31,456 nucleotides of DNA from Collybiopsis luxurians FD-317 M1 (lineage: Eukaryota > Basidiomycota > Agaricomycetes > Agaricales > Omphalotaceae), in contig KN834853.1 in assembly GCA_000827265.1 (NCBI GenBank), positions 120,048-151,503 on the forward strand, written 5' to 3'. Shown here one piece after another: positions 10,867 to 21,179 of the stretch. Under the pieces are notes generated by a model that was not told the origin of the DNA, ran no database searches, and saw only the letters and a list, made by a program, of their open reading frames with translations. Every line of letters starts with the position of its first letter. Within the stretch, counting starts at the first letter, position 1. The translations under genes were made by a program, and so were the position numbers.

Positions 10867-12306
10867 TCACTGTTCACCTGGGTTTCCATGAAGCACCTGC
10901 AATCGACAAATTAGCTCATCTGTGAGCTGAATTTCCTTGTCCATGTGTGTGTGCTCTGCATGGAGTTTGTCATTCTCAGCCTTTGAGGCTGCTTCATTGT
11001 CTCAAGAGGCCTGAAGGTCAGCAGCAAGTTCAGCTGCCTCATAATGTCACATACTGTGCAAAGACACAAACATTTTGTGCGCAGTATCATGAAGGGTGTC
11101 AAGGATAGGAATATAATCATTGATGAGGTGAGGTGAGGTAAAATGCACAAAAGGTTCCCTAACACCAGGATGCTGAGCTGCCAAATACAGCCAACACCCT
11201 GTCTCCACTCCAATTCATTCACACTAATACATGAGTAATGAAGGAGGAGTGGAACAGAATGCAGGAACTCACACAACAAACAATGTCTTCAATTAATTGG
11301 TGATAACATTTTGTGGATTTCATGGAAAATTTGAGAGGTTCTGGAAGTATTTTGGATTGAGAAGGGGCTACAAAAAAAGTAAAGATAAGTGAGATGAAAA
11401 CAGCTTTCATATGACATACACCATTTGTTCTGGCCTTTACCGGCACCTTCAACCTTCCCCCAAGGAAATTCTCTCTGGGATGGACAAATGTGAATGCGCT
11501 GCAGCTTTGAGGGTGTTTCTCCAGCCACTGGTGAGCTTGACAGCACTGATAGTCCTCCTGAGGGCTCTGAAAGCAGCTGAGGGTCAATTTTGAAGGGATG
11601 CAGGGAAGAGAAGCTGGGAGTGCTGGGGAGCCCCACAGAACTACTTGGGGTTTGAAAGGGGGAACTGTGTCCAATAGGAAAACTGCCCACTGGAGCACTG
11701 AAGTTTGGTAGTTGGTTAGCCACTGTGGTTAAACAATCTCTTTGTGGAGTGATTTTGCCCAATGGAAAGTTCAGTGCCTGCAAACTGGTAGTTTCAGTGG
11801 GAGATGGGAGGCCAGGATAATATCCTTCATTTTCTCCATGCAAGATGCTGTCCAGGCTTGTGAGACCACTGGAAGTCGCAATAGGAACCAGGCTAGTCTG
11901 TTTGTCCTGACCTTTGGAGCTACATCTGTCAGTCCATAAAGCTTGTAGTCCATTCAGCAGAGTATTTTCAGGTACAACTACCCCCACTTTGGCTAAATTC
12001 TTATGCTATAGTGCTATCAGTATCTTGTTGACCTGTAAACTTATTAAAAGAAAATTGTACTTTTTCTTTGCAAAGCTTGGAGTGGATGCAGTCAAAGGAG
12101 GCACATAAAGGGTTATTGGGACAAATTTTGCAATGACCCAGGCAAGAAACTTGTTTTATAGTCACTCATTGGGTTTGAGCTTTTAAAGAGGATTTGGAGG
12201 GGGACTTGGAGGGGGACTTGGAGGGAGATTTTGAAGAATGTTTTGCAGGCAATTTGAGTGACTTGGTGGAGGGTTTTTTTTTGGATGGACTACATGTGTG
12301 AGCCAT
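10867..12306 (-). pseudogene. Four-exon gene with KSPS repeats, Cys cluster and coiled coil; four TGAs
   Basis: The ATG at 12306 has a good context (taccATGG). Exons 12306-12033, 11992-11420, 11367-11273 and 11223-10867 join in phase to 1,299 nt (432 codons plus stop at 10869-10867). Introns are 40, 52 and 49 bp; donors are gtcaac, gtatgt and gtgagt, acceptors tttag, tgtag and attag. Order of parts: a basic SPSKKK/KSPSKSPSK tail; a cysteine cluster with two C-x2/5-C pairs (CLGHCKICPNNPLC); a Ser/Pro/Thr-rich central 190 residues; then a helical C-terminus (GCWLYLAAQHPGVREPF, HMDKEIQLTDELICRLQ). In-frame TGAs lie at 12168-12166, 11217-11215, 11049-11047 and 11004-11002. Tryptophan fits the second, arginine the rest. 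The basic tail suggests nuclear localisation, but the family is not recognised. The splice model is well supported because phases agree at all three junctions. Confidence 0.6.
12191..12238 (-). repeat. 12-bp tandem repeat coding for SPSK
   Basis: Four 12-bp units (ga(c/t)ttggaggg(g/a) and a diverged last copy) lie head to tail. On the minus strand they encode consecutive S-P-S-K units in the N-terminal tail of the four-exon gene, resembling the SPKK-type motifs of DNA-binding tails. Confidence 0.8.
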
Positions 12307-12369
12307 GGTAAAGAGAAAGAAAAAAAAAACAATTGAAATTACAAGGTGCTCATTTAAATATGAGTCAGC

Positions 12370-12903
12370 ATGCTGTCTGTAAGGCAACAAAATGCATCCA
12401 GGCTGGATATAGCCATGGTTGGAATTCTTAAGCCTCCAATGCCTGCACCCCTGCTGTCCTTAAAAAGAGTTCATACAGAAACTATCTCACTCTTAGGGCA
12501 ATGTTCTGGAAGGGTACAGGTTAGTCCCCAGAAAGAACAATGCACCGCTTCAGCAAAGTTTATGCGCAACACAAGAAGCCTGCCAATGCATCATCAGGCA
12601 GGACAGCCTCCCAGACACTCTGACTTGATGGGGAGCTCACTGTCTTCTAATAGCAATATTCCACTTATCAAAATGAGAACAGCTGAAGAAGAGCCAGAGG
12701 ACTTGGTTTGTAACTCGGAGCTATTAAGAGAGCAGAATGAGGGAGAAAATGTATCAGAAACTGGTTTGGCTTTGTACATTGATGCAGTCCAGTCAGAATG
12801 GGTAGGTTTTGTCAGACTCTTTGGGGGTCTATTTGCAGTAGAAGTTTGGAATAGAGCTTCAGCCAGCAGAACAGTGAGTGACAGATTTTCAGGAAAGATA
12901 TAG
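12370..12903 (+). CDS. Possible unknown protein, 177 aa
   Basis: This is the longest frame in its region and is not the shadow of a recognised gene. It contains an acidic segment (RTAEEEPEDLVCNSELLREQ) and a more hydrophobic C-terminal part (WVGFVRLFGGLFAVEVW). The frame stops at 12901-12903. The same frame reads on past this stop with protein-like sequence (NHWFHFEALAEQYQWGEHTLL) to about 13050, which could be a second exon or another nonsense break. It is divergent from the minus-strand four-exon gene, 64 bp apart. No family recognised; a chance ORF is possible. Confidence 0.3.
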   Translation: MLSVRQQNASRLDIAMVGILKPPMPAPLLSLKRVHTETISLLGQCSGRVQVSPQKEQCTASAKFMRNTRSLPMHHQAGQPPRHSDLMGSSLSSNSNIPLIKMRTAEEEPEDLVCNSELLREQNEGENVSETGLALYIDAVQSEWVGFVRLFGGLFAVEVWNRASASRTVSDRFSGKI

Positions 12904-13075
12904 GATGCTGAGCACAATGTACAGAACCACTGGTTCCATTTTGAAGCTCTGGCAGAGCAGTATCAGTGGGGAGAGCACACACTACTTTGTTCATGCAGGC
13001 ACAGTCAATTGGATTGTTACCATAAGCGCTACTTCAGGTTACATTGATGTGATGATTTTGGAACTATATCATTGA

Positions 13076-13451
13076 GAGATACATTTGGTGTGTTCATCTG
13101 TTGGAAGATGCTACATGATCTGACATAAGGGGCCAGATAGCTGTCCCAATGTCATTCTGTTTGCGAAAGAGCTTCAAGACTGGGAAGGCAAACAGGCAGT
13201 TCATTGTTTTTCAGTGGCTAAAAGCTCCAATACCCTAGCCTTGTCAAATTGCATTTTTGTAATGCACAAGGGAAGTGATGGAGGAGATGGCACATGGAAG
13301 TGCACCCAAGATGGCAAGCAATGTATGCACATTAATAGTGCTCAGAGATACATACATTGAAATGCTGGAAATGAAGATGAGAACATAGAAGCTGAAAGAG
13401 GTGTCAATATTAGTGAGTTCATGTAGATTAGGGAATGAGAAAGGTGTGTTA
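13076..13451. other. Spacer left of the fold-back element
   Basis: No gene or repeat recognised. The last three bases (13449-13451, tta) are the left copy of the presumed target-site duplication of the fold-back element. Confidence 0.4.
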
Positions 13452-14053
13452 CACTGCGGCAGACCCAAAATTTTGCATCCAAAATTATCACCAAAATTTT
13501 ATATTGAAAATCAAAGTTTTTTTTCTTTCAAAAGTTAATCAGGAATACAATTCCTTTTACGCTAGAAAATTGTATTTAAAAAAGTGAAAAATTTCAATGG
13601 AAAATTGTGATAAATTTTGCCAGTAAAACCTACTGAAATTATTTTTGCAAAACAATCTGAATTTCACTGGGGATATCTTATCAATCCTGCCCATTATCTT
13701 GATTCAATTTCACTTGTGATTCAAAAAAAATTTTACAACCCTAATGATGTCCAATTTCAATTCAATTACTTCTAAATATGGTGTACTTTAGGGTTGCATA
13801 ATTTTTTTTGAATCACGAGTGAAATTGAATAAAGATAACAGGTGGGATTGATAAAATATTTCTAGCAAAATTGGGACCATTTTGTGAAAATAATTTCAGT
13901 AGGTTTTACTGGTGAGATTTATTCAAATTTTCCATTGATATTTTTCACTTTTTGCAATACAATTTTCTAGTGTAAAAGGAATCATATTCCTAATAAATTT
14001 TCAAAAGAGAAAAACTTCGATTTTTGATATAAAATTTTGGGTCCGCTGCAGTG
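13452..14053. mobile_element. Fold-back MITE with CACTGC ends and TTA duplication
   Basis: The element is almost entirely an inverted repeat. The left arm is 13452-13744, the right arm 13789-14053, with a 44-bp spacer. It begins CACTGCGGCAGACCCAAAAT and the right arm, read inward, begins CACTGCAGCGGACCCAAAAT. Inner arms meet at 'acaaccctaa' and 'ttagggttgc'. The left arm has an extra stretch of about 25 bp near 13475. It is flanked by TTA on both sides (13449-13451 and 14054-14056). It is AT-rich and has no coding capacity, so it needs a transposase from elsewhere. CACTG ends with a 3-bp duplication fit the CACTA/EnSpm (CMC) group; TTA duplications also occur with PIF/Harbinger, whose ends differ. 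Confidence 0.85.
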
Positions 14054-14341
14054 TTAATTTACTCCAGGATTGGACCAGAGGCAGGCTTGACTCCATGGAG
14101 AATGAGCCACTTCATATCTTCCTGTTATGCCTCCTCAATGGGCAATACTACTGGGAGAAACATCCAATTTTCCCAAACTGCCCAGAGAAGATCCAGGTTG
14201 CATTCAATTGAGCCCTCAAGCCTCTTGCTGTTGTAGAGATGGAGGCTGGGATTTCTATAGTCCTGAGCATCCAACTGTTGTGCAAATGTGCACAGTTTAC
14301 ATCTTAGTCAAGGCATATTATCACAAATCTAAACTCACCTA

Positions 14342-14701
14342 GATTTGGGGTTGCAAGCTTTGGGGATAACAGTAACTGAGTATGGGAGAGATAAGTCTTA
14401 AAGCAATAAGAAACAATGTTCTTGAGTCTGGGAGTATTGACCACAGACTGTCCTACTTATATACATGGATTCTACCCTAGGTAAATCATCAGTCAGCAAC
14501 CATATGGTGCATCAGTCAGCAATCACATGGTGCATCAGTCATCCACATGATCCATCAGTCAGCAACTATATACTTCTACATAAGGCAAATCATTGATAAA
14601 CACATGATACAGATATGATCAGAAGATTAGATGAAAAGATTAGATAAAGGAAAATAATAGTGGATTATGCACAGTCACAGGTGTATGGGAAAACTGTGAC
14701 A
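14342..14701 (-). repeat. Probable 3' LTR of the gypsy element (left end uncertain)
   Basis: Read on the minus strand the LTR starts TGTCACAGTTTTCCC at 14701, directly after a purine-rich tract (AAAGAGGGGG at 14715-14705) typical of the polypurine tract. It contains a promoter-like TATATAAGTAGG (14465-14454). The other border was not found: no matching 5' LTR exists in the window, so 14342 is only a placeholder. Confidence 0.5.
14488..14572 (-). repeat. 23-bp tandem repeats in the LTR U3 region
   Basis: The unit atcagtcagcaa(c/t)ca(t/c)atggtgc is repeated at 14488, 14511, 14534 (shortened) and 14554 (partial). It lies upstream of the TATA-like box in the LTR's own direction, the usual place for enhancer-like repeats. 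Confidence 0.8.
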
Positions 14702-17475
14702 ATACCCCCTCTTTAGATTCAAGCTCTGTTGAGAAGGTTTCAAGTATGTGATTGTAAATTCTCCTTTTTATACTCCTCAACCTTCTGTGGTGCATTCTCC
14801 AGATTTGCTGCAGGTTCCCAGGTATCATGGTCCCTAGTGAAGCCTTTCCATCTGACCAGATATTCAAGTTTTTTGTGATGAACTCTGTGTTGTAAAATTT
14901 TTTCCACAACCCATTCCTCTTCTCCATCCACTAATTCAGGTGTTGGAGTGGGTCCCTTTTGTCCAACAATAGTTGGTTCATTATAGGTGGCTAGCTTAAT
15001 GGCATGAAAGACTGGATGTATACCACAATATTTAGAAGGTAACTCCAACTTGAAAATAACTGGGGATAATTTTTCCAGGATTTTAAAAGGTCCCTCATAT
15101 CTAGGTTGGAGTGCTCTTTCTGTGGTTTGATAATCCTTCAGATTAAGCAGTACATTATCTCCAACTTTGAAAGGAATGTTCTGGACTCCTTTGTCATAAT
15201 ACCACTTCATTCTTTCAGCTGCCAATTTTAAAGCTGCTTTTGCCTGCTCCTGAGCTTCAAATCTCTGCTGCATCATGTTGTTTAAATCAATTGAACCCCT
15301 ATTCCTTAGGAGTGTTGGACCAGCTCTTGGGCATTAACCATACTCTAAGAAGAATGGACTCTCCTTAGTACCCTCATGTGTTTGGTTACTATATGCAAAC
15401 TCTACTGTGCCTAATAGCTGGGCCCAGTTATTGAGATTGTAGTCCACATAGCATTGAAGATACTGTTCCAAAACCTGATTAACATGCTCTGTTTGTCCAT
15501 CTGTTTGAGGATGGTATGCAGTAGACATTGTGGATTCAATTCCAAGTAATCTACACCATTCCTGAAAAATCTCAGCAGCAAATTGAGGACCCTGATCAGA
15601 TATAATCTGCAGTGGAAGTCCATGCAAGGGATATACTCTGTCATAGAGTAACCTTGCAAAATCCTTTGCTGAAAAGTTATTGGTGATTGGAAAGAAGTGT
15701 GCTCGCTTGGTTAGAAAGTCTACTACTACACAAATAGCATTGTATTCACCAGATGGTGGTAATTGAGTAATTAGGTCAATGGAAATTATTTCCCAAGGTC
15801 CATTGGGCACTCTATTAGGTTGTAAGGGTCCAAAAGGCTGTTGTGGGCGATTTTTCATCTGCTGACAAGTGTCACAGCCTGAGACATAATGCTTTACAAA
15901 GACAGACATTCCTGGCCACCAATAGTCTCTAGAGATGAGTTCATATGTTTTCCATCTACCAGGGTGACCTGCTGATGGTAAATCATGATGGATTTGAACA
16001 ATACGGCAACATAAATGGTCATTTGTGCATTTTGGAATATAGATTTTACCATGATATAATAGTAATCCATTTTCATAGTTCCACTCTTTGAGAGATTTTT
16101 TAAACTCTTGTGGTCCTGACTTGAGAAGTGATTTATAATCTTTTGTAACCTCATCAGATAGCAATGCTTCTTTAACCTCTCTTAGGATTTATCATCATTG
16201 ATAGGCAATTCATGAGCAGCCTTGATAGCCTGAATGGCAAAGAATTCAGGTTTGAGTAAAATTTGATCTTTATTATTGAGGTTTACCCCCTCCTCATGAT
16301 CTGGCCTCCTGGACAGAGGGTCTTCTGCTTGCATTGTTTTCCCTGGCTTATGCCAAAGGAAATAATTGAAATGGGTGAGATACAGGGCCCATCTTGCTTG
16401 TCTCCTTGTTAGTTTCTGGGCTGACTTAAAATAAGTCAGGTTTTGATGATCTGACCAGATTTCAAATCTCTCTGGATGACCTTCCAAGTAGTGTCTATAC
16501 TCTTCTAAAGCTCAAATTATTGCAAGCAGTTCCTTGTCATATATCTCATAGTTCCATTCATGAACATTGAGTAACTTGGAATAGAAGGCAACTGGATGCC
16601 ACAGATTATCTTCTGGGTCCAATTGAGACAAAACTTCTCCAACTGCAAAATCACTGGCATCAGTGGACAGTTGGAAAGGATTAGTATCATCAGGAATTCT
16701 CAGAATGGGAGCTGTTGTAAAAGCCTGTTTCAGCACTTCAAAAGCATCCACCTGGCTATCATCCCAGATCCAAGGTTGATCCTTTTTAGTTAGATCAGTG
16801 AGTGGTCTAGCAATCTTGGCAAAATCTTTGATAAATCTTCTATAGAAATTTGCAAAGCCTAAGAAAGCTTGTACATGTTTAACTTTAGTTGGTACAGGCC
16901 ACTCCAGAACTCCAGCTAACTTTTTTGGATCCATCTCTACATGTCCTTTAGAAATAATCATGCCAAGATATTCAATGCTATCTTTTTCAAAGAAACATTT
17001 CTCAGCTTTTGCATAGAGATCATTGTCTCGAAGCCTTTGCAGCACTTCTTGAACAATTTCTCTGTGCTCCTTTTATCATTGCCAAAAATAAGAATATCAT
17101 CCAAGTACACCATGACCTTTCCTTTACAGATTAAGTCACCCAGTATGTCATTCATCATTGCCTGGAATGTAGCTGGTGCATTGGAGAATCCAAAATACAT
17201 GGCAGTTGCTTCAAAAAGACCTCTCTTTGTAATAAATGCTGTTTTCCATTCATCCCCTTCATGGATGCAGACATTATTATATCCCCATCGTAAATCTATC
17301 TTAGTGAAAAGTGATGCTTGACTGAGTGCATCAATCAGATCAGATATTCGAGGAATTGGATAGTGATTCTTTACAGTGATGTCATTGAGTGCACAGTAGT
17401 CCATAACAGGATGAAGAGATCCATCATGCTTTTTGACAAAAAAGAATGGAGCTGCAATTGGTGCCACCAGAAGTT
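14702..17475 (-). mobile_element. 5'-truncated Ty3/gypsy chromovirus (RT, RNase H, integrase, chromodomain)
   Basis: Order on the minus strand: reverse transcriptase from about 17460 (PFFFVKKHDG; YLDD at 17107-17096), RNase H (LSTDASDF, YDKELLAI, IWSDHQNL carry its D, E and D), integrase (H-H at IHHDLPSAGH, C-C at GCDTCQQ; DDE residues in SIDLI, ISDQG and DGQTE), then a GPF-type domain (RYEGPFKILEKL) and a C-terminal chromodomain (14925-14755; EYLVRWKGFTRDHDTWEP). Breaks: a 1-bp loss in an A-run near 17070 shifts RT to RNase H, TGA at 16514-16512 (arginine expected), a shift near 16175, and TAA at 15336-15334 (glutamine fits). RT homology starts abruptly at about 17460; gag, protease and the 5' LTR are absent. 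The chromodomain normally directs integration to heterochromatin. This copy is dead. Confidence 0.9.
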
Positions 17476-18015
17476 TGGGAGTTGTATTGCTTCTTGTCCT
17501 GAAGATGCTGAAGGGCAGAGGGGAATTTGAACCCATTGATTAGTTCATCTCCCCAAGAGTTCTTAGGTGCTTGGAGCTCTGTGTACTAATGGAAATGACA
17601 AATGACTTACCAGTGCTGTCAAGCATACCCTCTACTCCAGGGAGAGATAATATGTACTTTATCATAGTCTTGAGCTTTACAAGGCACTGTATAAAAAGTA
17701 CTCCAAGCTCAACTTTCACTGCATTGGGAATATCAGAGAGCTGGTGATCAGGAGAGGGAAAAAGATGCTGCAGGTGGGTCAAGAGGTTATGAAAACCATT
17801 GAGCCAACCTGAAACTTATTCTTCTTATCAATGTGAACTCTGGGCTTATAGTCCTCTACTCTGTCCCAAAGGAGGCCTGTGAAGAATGGAAATTTGAATG
17901 AATCCAGGGCTTCCACCTTGGAGGATGTAGGATTCATCTTGAACTTTGGGCTAGGGCATACACTTTTCTTCTGTTGAAATGCTTTCTGAAGAATCAGAAA
18001 AAGTGAGAAACCCAA
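17476..18015 (-). pseudogene. Unknown gene fragment interrupted near the gypsy truncation
   Basis: Frame 18015-17779 ends in a well-conserved-looking block (FKFPFFTGLLWDRVEDYKPR, HIDKKNKFQVGS). A second frame, 17782-17540, reads SDIPNAVKVELGVLFIQ and SLPGVEGMLDSTGKSFVIS. A third, just before the RT, reads KNSWGDELINGFKFPSALQ (17560-17495). They may be exons of one gene into which the 5'-truncated retrotransposon copy was joined. Family not recognised. Confidence 0.4.
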
Positions 18016-19069
18016 ATGAAGGAGAAACTCTTGGATGCACCAACCAAGCTTCCTGAAGGCTCAACAATGCACAAGGGACATGAAATGTGTAAAAGCATCA
18101 CTGTCCAGATTGCATGAGTGAAGGTATTAGAGTATTTGAAACAGGTCTTGCAGATGCTCCTCCAAGGTGTAATTGCACTTGCTGTATACAGTTAGAACTT
18201 AGAAGTAGCCACTATCCAATGTGAGTGATAGACATACTTATATTTCTCATCTATATTTTCCCCCATCTTTCAAGCAGATGGGCCCCACAGACAGAGTCAC
18301 CAGCTCCAATAACCTCCTGTATTTTGGCAGGTGCAGGTGTAGACAGTTGGAATCCTTGACCCTTTCCTTCAGGAGGTTGCTGTGGTATGGCTTCAGCACA
18401 GACAAGACATTCAATATCTATCCTGAAATGGCATGAACAGAATGAGCTATGGGGGAGGCATCATCACCAATAGTAAGTATCACTGAAATGTACACCAAGA
18501 GACCAAGCTTCTCATCTCTTTTGGTACCATGAATGGAAGAGCAATGGACTTGCTGGCCATTGAGTGGTGAAGAATGGAGGAGAATGTCTAGCCTGAGGCT
18601 GCCCCATCAGTAAATTTACCTCTAGCCCCAGGCTGTAAAGAGACACCCCCCTAATCCTGGGCAGCTCTGAGGTACCCTGAGGTCTCTGGGCATCCTTGGG
18701 CATCTCTGAGAGCAACTGGAAAGCTCTGAAAGCAAAAGAAGAGCTTTCAGAGTTTCCAAAGAGCCCAGAATTTGGGGGTTTCTCTGGATAGCCTGGGCTG
18801 AAAAGTAGTTTTGCTAATGGCATAAGCTCAGTGTTTCCCAAATTGCTCAACATTTAGAACAGATGTTAGGGTTTCAATGAGCAGCAATGAGCAGTGGTGT
18901 ATATAGTAGTACAACCAGACCACTCTGGACCAGTTGTGCCCCATGCATTTTTGTACCTGAAAAATCTAATCTTGTATGGTACTGGTATTGCATGGGGATG
19001 TACAATATTGAAAGTTGTAAGTAGGGTTGACACATGTGCAATGATGTATCTCATAACCTGTTCATTACA
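18016..19069. other. Stretch without a convincing gene
   Basis: Only unsupported frames occur (minus 18853-18512, minus 19054-18866, plus 18221-18436). A small hairpin, ggaaagctctgaaagc against gctttcagagtttcc, lies at 18718-18757. The minus frame near 19054-18866 could be a further exon of the AAA-like pseudogene but shows no recognised motif. Confidence 0.35.
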
Positions 19070-19899
19070 TTAGACCTTCTGAGTGAGGATCTTCTGCACC
19101 AACAGCTCCTGCTCCTCCTGCAAAATTTTACTCTGTACTATACACCTGATATCCCATTCAGTGAAGGCAACAACAGTAGCAAATTCAGGATAACTTGTGT
19201 AATCTTCCACATTGCAGTAGTATGTCAACACCCTCTTCTTGTCATCCTGAACTCCAACACTGAAGATAAAAACCCCAGCCAAACAGTGCAAATATGAGCT
19301 GCTGAATAAACCCACAGCATTTGAGAAGACTTTGCCTGATAGTCTCCTCCACCCAATCAATATCATTCAGGGGGATCTGCTGGTAAGGTGAGTCATAGCA
19401 GTCAATGGTGATAATAGTGGTACAATTGGATTGGCCCTAGCAGGCAGTCAGTACTTGTATACAACAGATGCTAGGTAGCATACCAGAAGAGCAGAACACA
19501 ATTTCTTTGCAGTTCACTTATTGAAATTGAAGAACTCATTGAGTCTTTGGAAATACTGAAAGGCCCCATTGTGAGGCTGCTTTTTCAAATATTCTTGAAA
19601 CCTGAGCTCAAACTTTCTGTGGGCATAACCTCCACCTTGCTGAGATTGAACTGTAAGATGAAATGGTTTTTTTGATGAGGCTGAAGGAATAAAGGTATAG
19701 GGTTGTCTACTTCTCGTGTGGAGTCAATATTGCAGAAAGAGGCCAATTGTTGAAGAGTCACTGTCTTTCCAAACCCAGCTGGTCAATGCAAGAGACAAAC
19801 AGGGTGTTAAAAAAGGACCTCAATACCAGTCAGATTTGGGATGATCTTCTGAGATAGGGCTGCAAGGGCACCCAGGTCTACATTCGGGAGAGGGAGCAG
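19070..19899 (-). pseudogene. AAA-ATPase-like family protein, fragmented
   Basis: A probable exon starts at 19899 after the acceptor ttttgtag and reads NVDLGALAALSQKIIPNLTG. It continues to a clean Walker A, PAGFGKTVTLQQLASF (P-loop codons 19782-19762), directly preceded by a TGA at 19785-19783 where arginine is usual in this family; a TAA lies 15 codons further upstream-to-P-loop side. Downstream come HFILQFNLSKVEV, then in a shifted frame KFELRFQEYLKKQPHNGAFQ, then TIITIDCYDSPYQQIPL, which fits the Walker B region (..D.YD.P). Last is FATVVAFTEWDIRCIVQSKI in the frame ending at 19070, resembling the segment after the ATPase core. The pattern matches the fungal AAA-ATPase-like family (Pfam PF09820 type), expanded in basidiomycetes. 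At least two frameshifts and one poorly defined intron are present. Confidence 0.55.
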
Positions 19900-20395
19900 C
19901 TACAAAAGGTACCCCTCAGCTGAAGATTTCTGAGAAAGTAAAAATGGACAAGGCATTTACCAAGTCTGGGTGTAACCATAGCAAAGCAGTTTGGGGAAGC
20001 AGATTAGCAACAGCCTGAGAGTGGTTAGGTTGGATTGGACAGATAGAGTGTGTGTGAACATCTTCCAAGTCAATAACCCAATGCATGTCCAATGCCCAAG
20101 GCCAAGACCAAGTACAAGGACAAGGGGGGCCCCAGAACTTTGCAGTCCCTCCTTTACTGCCTGTCAGAACAGCCGCAGGACAGGCATCTCAACAAGTCAC
20201 AACTGGCCTCAGATACATCCTCAACCAACACCAGAATGGGAGGATCAGAGTGGATACAGCCTAACAAATAATGTCACAGTACCTCACATTGTACTTCACC
20301 TTATTTAACATCTGTCATGACCCACAAGTTGTACTCCAAGCCTGGTATGGATGAATCAATGAGCATGAGAGACACCTCGCCAATGCAGCTAATGA

Positions 20396-21179
20396 CACTG
20401 CATGCATTCTCTCATGCAGTTAAAATTTAACAGCCTTCAATGCAGTGACATTGGCACTATTGAGGGCTGTTCGCACCGGTCCGCAATGGGTTGGCATCAA
20501 TCCAGCTGCCAGTGGACCTATTTAATACTATAATAATAATGTATTTTCATTGTCCACAGCTGCGCTCAATGCATGGCTCCCATATCCACTTATTGACTTA
20601 TACCTGAATCTCAAGGAGATGATGATTGGGTGGTAACTCTACATGATCAATGGTTTGACTGTGAGTGGTTGGTGAGCCAATGTTGGCTAGGACAGATGCA
20701 CTGCCCACATGTTACAAGGCCTGGTTTATCTTCAACTGCTACTTTGTTACAACATGCCCCTTTCCTGCAAGGCTTATTCAAAGTAATGAAGTCCTGGCCC
20801 AGTAGTAAATCTCCTGACTTTTCTGAAGACTTTCCCAATGTTACCAGTCCTCAATTTGAATATGAGCCCATTGGTTTAGAAGAGGCTATGGCTCATTATT
20901 ATGTTTGCCAATTTTTAGTTGTATTCCATTGTCCAGCCACTATGCCACACTCCTGCCCTGCTCATGTAAGTCCACTGTATTGACCTTTGCTTACTTGATT
21001 ATCTCTACTGTATATCTTATCCCATAACTACATTCAGATATATTGAATACATTTTGATAAGTAAATGAATTAAGATCTGGCCTTGATCACAAACTGCCCT
21101 ATGAACAGCCCTCAATAGTGCCGATGTCACTGCATTGAAGGTTGTTAAATTCTTACTGTATGAGAGAATGCATGCAGTG
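20396..21179. mobile_element. 784-bp CACTG-ended transposon with 77-bp TIRs and TGA duplication
   Basis: The terminal inverted repeats are 20396-20472 and 21179-21103, 77 bp with 5 mismatches by eye, beginning CACTGCATGCATTCTCTCAT. TGA flanks both sides (20393-20395 and 21180-21182). The insertion site is inside the DIRS-like gag ORF, and taking the element out with one TGA restores the codon phase (ANEG then HWQELAGM). Ends and duplication length fit the CACTA/EnSpm (CMC) group. No transposase is present, so it is non-autonomous. It shares CACTGC ends and a TNA duplication with the fold-back element at 13452-14053, but the inner TIR sequence differs. Confidence 0.88.
20573..20983 (+). pseudogene. 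Cargo ORF inside the CACTG transposon, one TGA
   Basis: An ATG at 20573 follows an acceptor-like tgtccacag (20552-20560). The frame runs 136 codons to the stop at 20981-20983, broken by a TGA at 20594-20596. It reads DDDWVVTLHDQWFDCEWLV, then a Ser/Pro-rich part, then FEYEPIGLEEAMAHYYVCQF. It has nothing of a transposase and I do not recognise it. It could be a captured host fragment, the tail of a deleted transposase gene, or chance; the length and composition make chance less likely. Confidence 0.45.

Noticed and set aside
10911..11698. Minus-strand ORFs of 122 and 159 aa
   Set aside because: They run through introns or an alternative frame of the four-exon gene; the spliced model explains the conserved-looking sequence better.
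13452..14053. PIF/Harbinger assignment of the fold-back element from its TTA duplication
   Set aside because: The second element with the same CACTGC ends has a TGA duplication, and CACTG ends point to the CACTA/EnSpm group instead. Harbinger is not fully excluded.
14486..14575. CRISPR-like array of 23-bp repeats
   Set aside because: The units are adjacent without unique spacers and lie in a retrotransposon LTR of a eukaryotic genome.
20396..21179. The 77-bp inverted repeats as the terminal repeats of the DIRS-like element
   Set aside because: Both copies lie on the same side of the RT, inside gag, flanked by a 3-bp duplication, and their removal restores the gag frame.
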